Shown: positions 42,804-51,765 of the stretch, piece by piece
Layout of the letters: each line of letters begins with the position of its first letter
How positions within the stretch are numbered: position 1 is the first letter of the stretch
Source of the DNA: Burkholderiaceae bacterium
Lineage (GTDB): Bacteria; Pseudomonadota; Gammaproteobacteria; Burkholderiales; Burkholderiaceae_B
DNA: 64,000 bases
NCBI GenBank assembly: GCA_017983955.1
Contig: JAGOAJ010000004.1
Location: 1-64,000, forward strand
Direction of reading: 5' to 3'
The notes under the pieces: generated by a model
Told to the model about the DNA's origin: nothing
Seen by the model: the letters and a program-made list of their open reading frames with translations, nothing else
Database searches by the model: none
Translations under genes and position numbers: made by a program

Positions 42804-43373
42804 TTAGTGACTATCGGCGACTAGCCGTACGCTGATATCGCGGACGGCGTCATTGCGATTCAGCTGCAGCAGCGTAGGCCCCTGAGCATCGTAACGCGAC
42901 AGACGTACCCGCCAGCCGTTCTGGGTAAAAGACAGTACCCGCCCCTGAGCATCCACCTGTAGCTGGGCGACCGAACCATCTCCGGTGCGGCCTTGCAACC
43001 AATCGCGCAAGCCTGCTACGGGAATGGGACTACCCAGCACCAGTTCCACCAGCGCATCGGGATGTGATGCCGTTTGCTGCGAGCCATCGCTACGGGTCAG
43101 CACCGCCTGATTCGCTTTTACCAGCACCCTGGCTAGCGTGCTGCCCAACGGGTTGGCCAAATCCAGCTGTAACTGCTGTCCACTATCCAGCCAGGCAAAA
43201 CCTCCCTGGACGGCGTCCTGCTTGCCATTGGCATGATGGACGCTAAGCGCAAAACGCCCTACACGCTCGAATGCCTTGCCAGCCGACGGAGCGCCTATTT
43301 TTTGCGGTGTTGCACAGGCCGCCAACATCACACACAAACCCGCCACCAGCCATCTGCCCACGACACGCATCAT
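42804..43373 (-). CDS. lolB: Outer-membrane lipoprotein insertion protein LolB
   Basis: Receives lipoproteins from LolA and inserts them in the outer membrane. The N-terminus is a lipoprotein signal with lipobox LAAC (Cys19). Family landmarks are GRFALSVHHANGKQDAVQGGFAW near residues 38-60 (split as GRFALSVHHANG and QGGFAW) and the PVAGLRDWLQGR loop near 117-128. Length 189 is usual. It overlaps the TPR gene by 4 bases and precedes ispE. Confidence 0.92.
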   Translation of the reverse strand: MMRVVGRWLVAGLCVMLAACATPQKIGAPSAGKAFERVGRFALSVHHANGKQDAVQGGFAWLDSGQQLQLDLANPLGSTLARVLVKANQAVLTRSDGSQQTASHPDALVELVLGSPIPVAGLRDWLQGRTGDGSVAQLQVDAQGRVLSFTQNGWRVRLSRYDAQGPTLLQLNRNDAVRDISVRLVADSH

Positions 43374-45151
43374 TTCAACTTGACTCCCAAACGCTTCAGA
43401 GTGGCCAACAAGGCTTCATTATCGGGATTGGTCTCCAAGGCTTTGCGCCATAGACTTTTGGCGTCGTCCTTTTGTCCGCCGACCCATAACACCTCGCCCA
43501 GATGGGCCGCCACGTCAGCCTCGGGCAGTTGGGCGTAGGAGCGCTGCAAATACTCCAAAGCTGCCTGGAGGTCGCCAGTACGGTAAAAATACCAGCCTAC
43601 GCTATCCAGAATATAAGGGTTGGATGGTTCCAGTTCCAGCGCACGCTCTAGTAAATCCTGAGCCTCGTCCAAATTACGATTTTGATCGGCAAAGGTATAG
43701 CCCAGCGAGTTATACGCGTTGGCATTGTCTGGCGCCAAATCGATAACCTGACGCATCAGGGTTTCAAAATCGGCCACCTTGCCTTGTCGTTCATACAGCA
43801 TGGCCAGATCGTATTTAATTTCCGCAGAGTCGGGAATGTCACGATCGGCCTTGATCAAAATAGCGGTGGCCTCGTCAGTGCGCCCAGCATCCCGGTAAAT
43901 AGACGCTAAAGTTAGCGCGGCCACCGATTGATCGTGGGGATTATCCGTGGTGGCGGCCTCTATGGTGGCGCGTGCCACAGCCAACTTACCCGCCCTGGCC
44001 TGCAAGACAGCCTTATGAATTTGAGCCTGGAATCGCACGGCAGGGTCGTCTATCAAATCCAGTTGGGCAATGGCATCATCAAGCCGCCCCTGCTTTACCG
44101 CGATCTGTACCAACAACAAGCGCGCATCCGAGGCATTGGATTGCGCATTGCTGGCATCATCACGTAAAGACTGACGGCGCTGAGTTTCGACATTGATATA
44201 TTCATTTAACAACGCTTGGGCACGATCGTAGCGTTCGGCCTTGGCATTGATTTCCGCCTCGGTATAGAGCAGGTCGAAATCTTCAGGAGCCTGACGACGT
44301 AAGTCGTCCACCAAAGACAGTGCGATATCGAACTCGTGGCGGTCCAGCAAGCGGCTGGCCAGCATCAGTTGCAGCTTGCGACTGCCTGGATACTTTTTAA
44401 TATAAGCACGGGTCTCGGCTATGGCGGCCTGAGGATCTACTTTTAGACCATATTCCAATACACGCTGAGCTGCGTTCTCGGAGGTCGGCTCCTGCTGCAA
44501 GGCCAGCTTGGCTTCGCGCAACGCGCGGCTCGCATCCTGCGCTTCCCAAGCTGCATCGGCCAGCGCCAGGTGCGCCACCGGGATATTACGCACAGACTCG
44601 TGCAAGGCCTGGTCCAAGACCTCGAGCGCAACACGTTTATCCGCCATTTTGCTGACTATTGCTGCCGTCTGGAGTATGGCTTGTTTTTTGTCGTCGGCCT
44701 TCTCGATACGTGCCCACAACGCAGAGGCCATGCCGTTGGTCTGACCATTGGAGGCGGCCAGCGCCAAAGACGCGGCAACCGCCTCTGGATCTTCGGGCGA
44801 CAGCATTGCCCACAGGCGTGCTGCGCGATACGCACGCGCCATATCGCGATCAGCGACCGAGAACTGGAAAGAGCGCTTGGCTAAGCGCGGGTCAGAGGTT
44901 TCAGTCGCCAAATCCAGCAAGGTCTGGCTGGCCGTATCGTAGCCGCCACGATGAGCAGAGATTTCCGATGCCAGTACACGGTAAAGGATATCGGCAGTAA
45001 GATTGACCACAGGCAGTTCGCCTGTGCGCAAGCGTATTTGCTCGATCTGAGTCGTTGGTTTAACGACAGCGGCGGCGTAGGCGGGCGCAACCCCATACGC
45101 CAGCAACAAAGGCGCAACAAACAAAGACAGCAAAGGAATTGAACGTTTCAT
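43370..45151 (-). CDS. Tetratricopeptide repeat protein, periplasmic
   Basis: Long helical-repeat protein (593 residues) with a signal peptide to about residue 27 (PAYAA). At least eight TPR-like units are visible; the best are in the C-terminal half (NAYNSLGYTFADQNRNLDEA and NPYILDSVGWYFYRTGDLQAA, each within 20 to 21 residues around 478-540). It begins the unit TPR-lolB-ispE and overlaps lolB by four bases, an arrangement common in betaproteobacteria. It is probably a scaffold for envelope or lipoprotein assembly; no enzyme motif is present. It is divergent from mutM. Confidence 0.88.
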   Translation of the reverse strand: MKRSIPLLSLFVAPLLLAYGVAPAYAAAVVKPTTQIEQIRLRTGELPVVNLTADILYRVLASEISAHRGGYDTASQTLLDLATETSDPRLAKRSFQFSVADRDMARAYRAARLWAMLSPEDPEAVAASLALAASNGQTNGMASALWARIEKADDKKQAILQTAAIVSKMADKRVALEVLDQALHESVRNIPVAHLALADAAWEAQDASRALREAKLALQQEPTSENAAQRVLEYGLKVDPQAAIAETRAYIKKYPGSRKLQLMLASRLLDRHEFDIALSLVDDLRRQAPEDFDLLYTEAEINAKAERYDRAQALLNEYINVETQRRQSLRDDASNAQSNASDARLLLVQIAVKQGRLDDAIAQLDLIDDPAVRFQAQIHKAVLQARAGKLAVARATIEAATTDNPHDQSVAALTLASIYRDAGRTDEATAILIKADRDIPDSAEIKYDLAMLYERQGKVADFETLMRQVIDLAPDNANAYNSLGYTFADQNRNLDEAQDLLERALELEPSNPYILDSVGWYFYRTGDLQAALEYLQRSYAQLPEADVAAHLGEVLWVGGQKDDAKSLWRKALETNPDNEALLATLKRLGVKLK

Positions 45152-45235
45152 TCACGGGAACCATCGCCGCTGCGCCTAGAGTAAAGCGTCAGATGGCAAA
45201 ATTACACAGTCGGATTATGATCTTATCACCCCCTT

Positions 45236-46063
45236 ATGCCTGAACTACCAGAAGTCGAAACTACACGTCGCGGAATTGCGACGCTTATGCCGGGCCGGCA
45301 GCTGCAACAGTTCGTGGTTTACGAGCCTCGCATGCGCTGGCCGGTGCCCGAAGAGCTTGCACAGACCATTAGCGGACACACCGTGCTGAGTTGCGGCAGA
45401 CGTGGAAAATATCTGCTGATTAATTTTACTCACGGCACCCAGATCGTGCATCTAGGCATGTCGGGCTCGCTACGACGCGTCCCTTTTGACGAACCCAGAC
45501 GCAAGCATGATCACGCTGAATGGATCTTTGAAGAATCCAGATTCCTGCTGCATGACCCGCGCCGCTTTGGCGCCATACTTTGGCATGACGCCAACCTGGG
45601 TCTAGCCACCAGCCACCCCTTACTAGCCAAGCTGGGCATAGAGCCCTTTGACGCTTTGCTGACACCGGCCTGGTTGCATCAGCAGTTACAAGGCCGCAAG
45701 CTGGCGATCAAGCAAGCATTGCTGGCAGGCACTGTCGTCGTCGGTGTGGGCAACATCTATGCTTCCGAAGCGCTGTTTCGTGCGCGTATCAACCCACAAA
45801 CCGCGGCCGGCAGTTTGTCACTGGCGCGTTGCACGCGGCTACTGGACGCCATACAACAAACCCTGACGGATGCCTTGAATTCAGGCGGCAGCACGCTGCG
45901 CGACTACACCAATGCGACGGGCGAGCCCGGCGCCTATTTTGAACTCCATGCCACCGTCTACGAAAAAGCTGGCAAGCCCTGCACCGCCTGCGCCACACCC
46001 ATACGGCGCATCGTGCAGGGACAACGAGCCACGTATTACTGCCCTAAGTGCCAGCGCCGTTAG
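45236..46063 (+). CDS. mutM: Formamidopyrimidine-DNA glycosylase
   Basis: Base-excision repair of 8-oxoguanine and ring-opened purines, with lyase activity. The N-terminus MPELPEVETTRRG gives catalytic Pro2 and Glu3. Lys in LGMSGSLRRV near residue 73 is conserved. The C-terminal zinc finger has CTAC and CPKC separated by 16 residues. Length 275 is normal. It is divergent from the TPR gene with an 84-base gap; no strong ribosome binding site is seen before the ATG. Confidence 0.96.
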   Translation: MPELPEVETTRRGIATLMPGRQLQQFVVYEPRMRWPVPEELAQTISGHTVLSCGRRGKYLLINFTHGTQIVHLGMSGSLRRVPFDEPRRKHDHAEWIFEESRFLLHDPRRFGAILWHDANLGLATSHPLLAKLGIEPFDALLTPAWLHQQLQGRKLAIKQALLAGTVVVGVGNIYASEALFRARINPQTAAGSLSLARCTRLLDAIQQTLTDALNSGGSTLRDYTNATGEPGAYFELHATVYEKAGKPCTACATPIRRIVQGQRATYYCPKCQRR

Positions 46064-46095
46064 GCTTTTCCACAAATTCGCTTATAACAAACACA

Positions 46096-46124
46096 TTGCA
46101 TATAAACGAACTATGCGATATATT
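46096..46124 (+). promoter_or_regulatory. Candidate promoter and operator of the homogentisate operon
   Basis: A near-perfect inverted repeat TTGCATA-N9-TATGCGA (46096-46118, 6 of 7 pairs) overlaps a possible promoter, TTGCAT then 17 bases then TATATT (46119-46124). The palindrome fills the -35 to -10 spacer, where a repressor would act. No regulator gene adjoins it in this window. Confidence 0.4.
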
Positions 46125-46150
46125 TCTACCCATCCAATGGAGACCTGTAC

Positions 46151-47107
46151 ATGACCAAAAAATTCGCATCCCACGGTGACCTCGAGGAAAAAGTCGTTTC
46201 CTTCGAGAAGCTATCCGATAATGCCTACGCCTATACGGCTCAAGGCGACCCCAACACCGGCATTATCATTGGTGACGATGCCGTTATGGTGATAGACACG
46301 CAGGCCACGCCTGTGATGGCGCAGGACGTGATACGTCGCATCAAGGAAGTGACTGACAAGCCAGTGAAATACATACTGCTGTCGCACTACCATGCAGTAC
46401 GCGTACTGGGTGCATCAGCCTATAACGCACAGGAAATCATCGCCAGCCGCGACACCTATGACCTGATCGTAGAGCGTGGCGAAGAAGACAAGGCCAGCGA
46501 AATCGGCCGCTTCCCCCGCCTGTTCCAGAACGTGGAATCTGTGCCCCCTGGTCTGACCTGGCCCACCATCACCTTCGACGGTGAAATGACCGTGGATCTG
46601 GGTAATCTGGAAGTCCACATCATGCAGGTTGGCCGTGGCCACACTAAGGGCGACACCATCGCTTGGCTCCCCGAACAGCGCATATTGTTTGCTGGCGACC
46701 TGGTCGAATACCAGTCCACCCCTTACGCCGGCGACTGCTACTTCCGCGAATGGCCATTGACCATAGACACGCTGTCCGAGTTTCAGGCTGAAAAAATGGT
46801 TCCTGGCCGCGGCCCAGCACTTAAGTCGGCCCAAGAAGTACGCGAAGGCCTGGCTGGTACTCGTGCTTTCCTGACGGACCTGTATGGCTGCGTCAACAGC
46901 GGCGTTGCGGCTGGCAAGGATCTGAAAACCATATACCGCGAAGCCTACGACTTCATGAAGCCGCGCTATTCGGATTGGGTCATTTTTGATCACTGCATGC
47001 CATTCGACGTTGCACGTGCCTACGACGAAGCCACTGGCTACGACGATCCCCGCATCTGGACTGCCGAACGCGATATCGAAATGTGGAAGCAGCTGGAAGG
47101 TAATTAA
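46151..47107 (+). CDS. Metallo-beta-lactamase-fold hydrolase with altered metal motif
   Basis: MBL-fold protein of 318 residues. The usual H-x-H-x-D-H motif reads H-Y-H-A-V-R (near residues 79-84): the first two His are kept, the Asp and third His are lost. The later ligands are present: GRGHTKGD near 158-165, FAGDLVE near 178-184 and FDHCMPFD near 280-287. One metal site is therefore likely intact and the second altered. It is first in a unit with an FAD monooxygenase, DUF2783, hmgA and fahA, so a role in aromatic acid breakdown is inferred. GGAG lies 8 bases before the ATG. Confidence 0.85.
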   Translation: MTKKFASHGDLEEKVVSFEKLSDNAYAYTAQGDPNTGIIIGDDAVMVIDTQATPVMAQDVIRRIKEVTDKPVKYILLSHYHAVRVLGASAYNAQEIIASRDTYDLIVERGEEDKASEIGRFPRLFQNVESVPPGLTWPTITFDGEMTVDLGNLEVHIMQVGRGHTKGDTIAWLPEQRILFAGDLVEYQSTPYAGDCYFREWPLTIDTLSEFQAEKMVPGRGPALKSAQEVREGLAGTRAFLTDLYGCVNSGVAAGKDLKTIYREAYDFMKPRYSDWVIFDHCMPFDVARAYDEATGYDDPRIWTAERDIEMWKQLEGN

Positions 47108-47146
47108 TACCTGCTTGATATCAAAGCACGACCAAGGAGCAATGGG

Positions 47147-48814
47147 GTGGGAGACATAGACTATCAAACGCTGGAGCTTGAATACCAGCCCTTGACGACC
47201 ACGCAGGCGCAGCAGCATCCGTTTGTGGTGGTTGGCGCAGGCCCAGTGGGCCTAAGCATGGCGCTGGATTATGCCCAGCGCGGCCATAAAGTCATTGTCC
47301 TGGACGAAGGCAACCGCCTGTCTGTGGGTTCCCGCGCCATTTGCTTCGCACAACGCACGCTGGACATCTGGGATCGCCTGGGTGTGGGCGAGCGCATGGT
47401 GCAAAAGGGCGTGTCCTGGAATGTAGGTAAAGTATTCTTCAAGGACGAAGAAGTCTGGAGCTTCAACCTGCTTGCACAAGAAGGCTACCACCGCCCCGCC
47501 TTCATCAACTTGCAGCAATACTACTGCGAAGGCTATCTGTACGAAGCCGCCGCGGCTCATCCCAACATCGAGTTACGCTGGAAAAACAAAGCCGTTGCAC
47601 TGCAGCAGCATGACACTAGCGTAGATATCACGGTAGCCACCCCGGACGGCGAATACATGATGACCGCCGACTGGCTGGTTGCCTGTGACGGTGCCAGGTC
47701 GCCGCTGCGCAAAATGCTGGGACAGGAAAGCCATGGCCGTACATTCCATGACCGCTTCCTGATTGCCGACGTTAAAATGACGGCCGACTTCCCGGCGCAA
47801 CGCTGGTTCTGGTTTGATCCCCCTTTCCATCCCAATCAGTCGGTGCTATTGCATAGCCAACCAGATAACATCTGGCGTATAGATTTCCAACTGGGCTGGG
47901 ATGCCGACCCCGTCGAAGAGGTGAAACCCGAAAACGTACTGCCACGCGTACGCGCATTGCTGGGCAAGGACACCGACTTCGAACTGGAATGGGTCAGCAT
48001 TTACACGTTTTCCTGCGCGCGCATGGACACCTTCCGTCATGGACGCGTACTGTTTGCTGGCGACTCGGCCCACCGGGTCTCGCCGTTTGGCGCACGTGGC
48101 GCAAACAGTGGAGTACAGGATACCGATAACCTGGCTTGGAAGCTGGACTTGGTCACCCGAGGCCTTGCACCCGACAGCCTGATAGACAGCTACAGTCAGG
48201 AACGCGAATTTGCTGCTGCCGAAAATCTGCTGAACTCGTCACGCTCTACCGATTTCATTACGCCCAAAAGCGAAATTAGCCGCTTGTTTCGTGACACGGT
48301 TCTGACGCTGGCCAAGCAATACGACTTTGCTCGCAAGCTGGTCAATAGCGGGCGTCTGTCCACACCCACGTTTTACAAAGACTCCCCCCTAAATACGCCG
48401 GATAGCGACGATTTCAATACGGACCTACCCGTGGGCGCGCCAACAGTGGACGCTCCGGTATCCCGGAACGGCAAACCAGCTTGGTGGCTGGACCAGACTG
48501 GCGGTAACTTTGTGCTTGCCCTGTTCTGCACCTCGCATATCCCCAGCGCCGCGACGGTGCACGAACTAGCCCGCTTGCAGGACCATCCTGCGGGTCTGAA
48601 GGTAGTGCTGGTGCTAAATCCAGTATTGGCCCAACTGGCACCAACAGGATTAAAGTCCGTTATAGACGAACAAGGCTTGCTGACCCAGCGCCATGACGCC
48701 CACGACGGCAGCTGTTATCTACTGCGGCCAGACCAGCACATCGCTGCGCGTTGGCGCCGCGCAGATCCCGCCCGCATCAATGCCGCGCTGCAACGCGCCA
48801 TAGGCATACTTTGA
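47147..48814 (+). CDS. FAD-dependent aromatic monooxygenase, class A
   Basis: Flavoprotein hydroxylase of 555 residues. The FAD motif VVVGAGPVGLSMALDYAQRG is near residues 26-45, the DG motif LVACDGARSPLRK near 177-189, and the GD motif FAGDSAHRVSPFGARGANSG near 303-322; a thioredoxin-like C-terminal region follows, as in MhpA-type hydroxylases. It starts with GTG, fixed by AAGGAG 7 bases upstream; the nearby ATG is out of frame. Being in one unit with hmgA and fahA it may make a ring-hydroxylated acid entering the homogentisate route. The substrate is unknown. Confidence 0.87.
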   Translation: MGDIDYQTLELEYQPLTTTQAQQHPFVVVGAGPVGLSMALDYAQRGHKVIVLDEGNRLSVGSRAICFAQRTLDIWDRLGVGERMVQKGVSWNVGKVFFKDEEVWSFNLLAQEGYHRPAFINLQQYYCEGYLYEAAAAHPNIELRWKNKAVALQQHDTSVDITVATPDGEYMMTADWLVACDGARSPLRKMLGQESHGRTFHDRFLIADVKMTADFPAQRWFWFDPPFHPNQSVLLHSQPDNIWRIDFQLGWDADPVEEVKPENVLPRVRALLGKDTDFELEWVSIYTFSCARMDTFRHGRVLFAGDSAHRVSPFGARGANSGVQDTDNLAWKLDLVTRGLAPDSLIDSYSQEREFAAAENLLNSSRSTDFITPKSEISRLFRDTVLTLAKQYDFARKLVNSGRLSTPTFYKDSPLNTPDSDDFNTDLPVGAPTVDAPVSRNGKPAWWLDQTGGNFVLALFCTSHIPSAATVHELARLQDHPAGLKVVLVLNPVLAQLAPTGLKSVIDEQGLLTQRHDAHDGSCYLLRPDQHIAARWRRADPARINAALQRAIGIL

Positions 48815-48824
48815 CAGGCCAGCC

Positions 48825-49034
48825 ATGACCTCACTAAATACCCAGCCTAATTTTCCGTCCTCTGACGACTTTTACGAGCACCTGATAGACGCTCATCGTG
48901 ATCTATCCCCCGAACAAAGTCACGCCTTAAATGCCGCCTTGGTATTGCTTCTGGCCAATCACATTGGCAACCCAGAGGTCATTAACGACGCGTTGGAAAA
49001 GGCTCGCATCACCGCTCAATCTATGGGCACTTAA
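48825..49034 (+). CDS. DUF2783 family small protein
   Basis: A 69-residue helical protein with [20 protein letters not shown] near residues 14-33 and [15 protein letters not shown] near 35-49, features of DUF2783. It starts 10 bases after the monooxygenase gene and ends 37 bases before hmgA. Family members sit next to this type of FAD monooxygenase, so it could be an accessory subunit. No catalytic motif is visible. Confidence 0.8.
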   Translation: MTSLNTQPNFPSSDDFYEHLIDAHRDLSPEQSHALNAALVLLLANHIGNPEVINDALEKARITAQSMGT

Positions 49035-49071
49035 TACTTTCTTTTTTTATTACACAGGCTGGAGCATCATC

Positions 49072-50367
49072 ATGCTTGATTATCAAAATGGATTCGGCAA
49101 CCACTGTGCCACTGAAGCCCTGCCGGGCGCACTGCCACAAAGCCGCAACTCGCCCCAGGTCTGCCCTTACGGGCTCTATGCCGAACAGCTATCGGGCACG
49201 GCATTCACCCTATCTCGCGCTGAAAATCGTCGCTCATGGCTATACCGCATACGACCCGCAGCCCTACAAAACGCCTTTCAGCCTTTTGACGGCATCAAGA
49301 ACTGGTCACACCAGTTTGGTGAAGGCCCCGTCACGCCCAACCGTTTGCGCTGGGACCCCTTGCCTATGCCCAATGTCCCGACCGATTTCCTGGAGGGCAT
49401 GACGACCTGGGCTGGCAATGGTCATTGCGATGATCAGGTAGGCGTCAGCATCAATCTGTATGCGGCCAACCAATCCATGACTGAACGTGTTTTTTATAAC
49501 GCTGATGCAGAAATGCTTATCGTCCCGCAACAGGGCAGTTTGCGCCTAGCCACTGAACTAGGCCTGGTCGATATAGAACCCTGCGAAATTGCCGTTATCC
49601 CGCGCGGCGTACGTTTCCGCGTGGAACTACTGGACGGCACGGCACGCGGCTATATGTTGGAAAACTTTGGCGCACCCATGCGCTTGCCTGAATTAGGGCC
49701 CATAGGCTCTAACGGCTTGGCCCACGCGCGCGATTTCAAAACACCAGTAGCCTGGTACGAAGACCGTGAAGGTGAATTCCAGCTGATCGCAAAATTTACT
49801 GGCGCATTCTGGGAAACCACCCTGGGCCATTCGCCCTTGGATGTGGTCGCCTGGCATGGCACGCATGCCCCCTACAAATATGATTTGCGCCTGTTCAACG
49901 CCATAGGCTCCATCAGCTACGATCACCCTGACCCCTGCATATTTACGGTGCTGACGTCGCCATCAGACATCCCCGGCGCCGCCAATATGGACTTTGCCAT
50001 TTTCCCGCCACGCATACTGGCCATGGAAAATACCTTCCGTCCGCCGTGGTTTCACCGCAATATCGCCGGCGAATTCATGGGCTTGATCCAGGGCATCTAT
50101 GACGCTAAGGAAGGCGGTTTTGCCCCAGGCGCATCCAGCCTGCATAATTGTATGAGCCCTCACGGACCGGACGCTGCCACTTTTGAAAAGGCGTCCAACG
50201 CCGACCTGAGCAAGGCCGATTACGTACGCGACACCATGGCATTCATGTTTGAAACGCGCCGTGTAATCCGCCCCACTCAGGTCGCCATGTCAGCGGCAAC
50301 GCTGCAAACCGATTACGACCAGGTCTGGTCGGGACTGAAGAAGCACTTCAACCCTGATCAGCTCTGA
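49072..50367 (+). CDS. hmgA: Homogentisate 1,2-dioxygenase
   Basis: Non-haem iron dioxygenase cleaving homogentisate to maleylacetoacetate. It opens with [19 protein letters not shown] near residues 3-21, typical of the family. Iron and active-site residues lie in the C-terminal cupin part, [18 protein letters not shown] near 324-341 and [12 protein letters not shown] near 357-368. ATG 49072 gives 431 residues, the usual length; the upstream extension would overlap the DUF2783 gene. CTGGAG lies 8 bases before the start. Confidence 0.96.
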   Translation: MLDYQNGFGNHCATEALPGALPQSRNSPQVCPYGLYAEQLSGTAFTLSRAENRRSWLYRIRPAALQNAFQPFDGIKNWSHQFGEGPVTPNRLRWDPLPMPNVPTDFLEGMTTWAGNGHCDDQVGVSINLYAANQSMTERVFYNADAEMLIVPQQGSLRLATELGLVDIEPCEIAVIPRGVRFRVELLDGTARGYMLENFGAPMRLPELGPIGSNGLAHARDFKTPVAWYEDREGEFQLIAKFTGAFWETTLGHSPLDVVAWHGTHAPYKYDLRLFNAIGSISYDHPDPCIFTVLTSPSDIPGAANMDFAIFPPRILAMENTFRPPWFHRNIAGEFMGLIQGIYDAKEGGFAPGASSLHNCMSPHGPDAATFEKASNADLSKADYVRDTMAFMFETRRVIRPTQVAMSAATLQTDYDQVWSGLKKHFNPDQL

Positions 50368-50387
50368 ACGCACACAAGGATATCTGC

Positions 50388-51710
50388 ATGACTTATTTGA
50401 ATGAAACACACGACCCGGCCCTACAAAGCTGGGTGGCATCAGCCAATGTGGAAAACAATGGTTTCCCCATACAAAACCTGCCCTTTGCCATCTTTCGCCC
50501 CGCAGGCGGCAACCATGCCTTTCGTCCTGGCGTGGCCATAGGCAGCAAAGTACTGGATCTAGCCGCTTTGGCGGGCGCCCAACCCTGGACGGGTCTGGCA
50601 GCGGATGCCTTGGTCGCCTGCCAAGGCGATACGCTAAATCCCTTGATGTCGCTTAGCCAGGCTCACTGGTCGGCCTTGCGTCTGGAGCTGTCGCGCAGTC
50701 TGCGCACAGGTTCCACCCTGCAAACCACGCTGGAACCATTGCTGGTCGACGTATCCAACATCGAATTCAGCATGCCTGCACGCATAGGTGACTACACCGA
50801 CTTTTATATTTCCGAACACCACGCCACGGCCATAGGCAAACTGTTCCGTCCTGACAACCCCTTGTTGCCCAACTACAAATGGGTGCCTATTGGCTACCAT
50901 GGCCGTGCTTCCAGCATAGGCGTATCGGGCCAGCAATTCAGTCGTCCTGTTGGTCAAACCCGCCCCACTACTGAAGGCGGCACGCCAGACGTAGGTCCTA
51001 GCCAACGCCTGGACTACGAACTGGAGTTGGGCATCTTTGTGGGCCAGGGCAACCAGCAAGGCAAACGCATCCCCATCGACCAGGCAGAGTCCCATGTATT
51101 TGGCCTGTGCATACTGAACGACTGGTCGGCGCGTGACCTGCAGGCTTGGGAATACCAGCCCTTGGGCCCGTTCTTAGCCAAAAACTTTGCCAGCACGATT
51201 TCGCCCTGGATAGTGACGCTGGAAGCCCTGGCGCCGTTCCGCACGGCTTTCCTGCGTGATGCCAACGACCCCCAGCCTTTGCCTTACCTGTCGTCTGAAG
51301 CCAACAAGGCTGCGGGTGCCTTCGATGTGGGTCTGGAAGTGTTGCTGACCACAGAAAAATCACGTGCCCAAAAGGCAGAGCCAGCCTCGCTGTCCAAAAG
51401 CAATTTCAAGGAAGCCTACTGGAACGTGGCCCAATTGATCACCCACCACACCGTCAACGGTTGCAACCTGCAAGCTGGCGATATGTTGGGCACAGGCACC
51501 TTGTCCGGCCCCGACGTAGGCCAAGAGGGCTCGTTGCTGGAACTGAATCAAGGCGGTAAAAAGCCTATTTCGTTACCTTGGGGCGAAGAACGCATATTCT
51601 TGCAGGATAACGATGAAATCATCCTGCGTGCAGCGTGCAGCAAGCCGGGCTACCCCTTGATCAGCCTGGGTGAATGCGCAGGCACAGTATTGCCTGCTCA
51701 GCCTCTGTAA
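50388..51710 (+). CDS. fahA: Fumarylacetoacetase
   Basis: Last step of the homogentisate route, hydrolysing fumarylacetoacetate to fumarate and acetoacetate. Landmarks are DYTDFYISEHHATAIGKLFR near residues 129-148 with the catalytic His and a metal Asp, YHGRASSIGVSGQ near 169-181, DYELELGIFVG near 209-219, and LNDWSARDLQAWEYQPLGPF near 242-261. The length of 440 is somewhat above the mammalian enzyme. It starts 20 bases after hmgA. No maleylacetoacetate isomerase gene adjoins. Confidence 0.96.
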   Translation: MTYLNETHDPALQSWVASANVENNGFPIQNLPFAIFRPAGGNHAFRPGVAIGSKVLDLAALAGAQPWTGLAADALVACQGDTLNPLMSLSQAHWSALRLELSRSLRTGSTLQTTLEPLLVDVSNIEFSMPARIGDYTDFYISEHHATAIGKLFRPDNPLLPNYKWVPIGYHGRASSIGVSGQQFSRPVGQTRPTTEGGTPDVGPSQRLDYELELGIFVGQGNQQGKRIPIDQAESHVFGLCILNDWSARDLQAWEYQPLGPFLAKNFASTISPWIVTLEALAPFRTAFLRDANDPQPLPYLSSEANKAAGAFDVGLEVLLTTEKSRAQKAEPASLSKSNFKEAYWNVAQLITHHTVNGCNLQAGDMLGTGTLSGPDVGQEGSLLELNQGGKKPISLPWGEERIFLQDNDEIILRAACSKPGYPLISLGECAGTVLPAQPL

Positions 51711-51724
51711 GCAGTCTATGATAA

Positions 51725-51756
51725 GGCCGTAGCGGCCATGTATAACCGCTACGGCC
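51725..51756. terminator. Hairpin between convergent fahA and the FAD oxidase gene
   Basis: A perfect 11-bp stem (ggccgtagcgg with ccgctacggcc) with a 10-base loop lies in the 55-base convergent gap. It has no T tract on either side, so it may be a Rho-assisted or RNA-stabilising 3' hairpin for both transcripts. Confidence 0.6.
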
Positions 51757-51765
51757 CAGTAGAAC

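Noticed and set aside
46415-47218. 267-codon open frame antisense to the MBL hydrolase gene
   Set aside because: The plus-strand gene has clear MBL motifs and operon context; the antisense frame has none.
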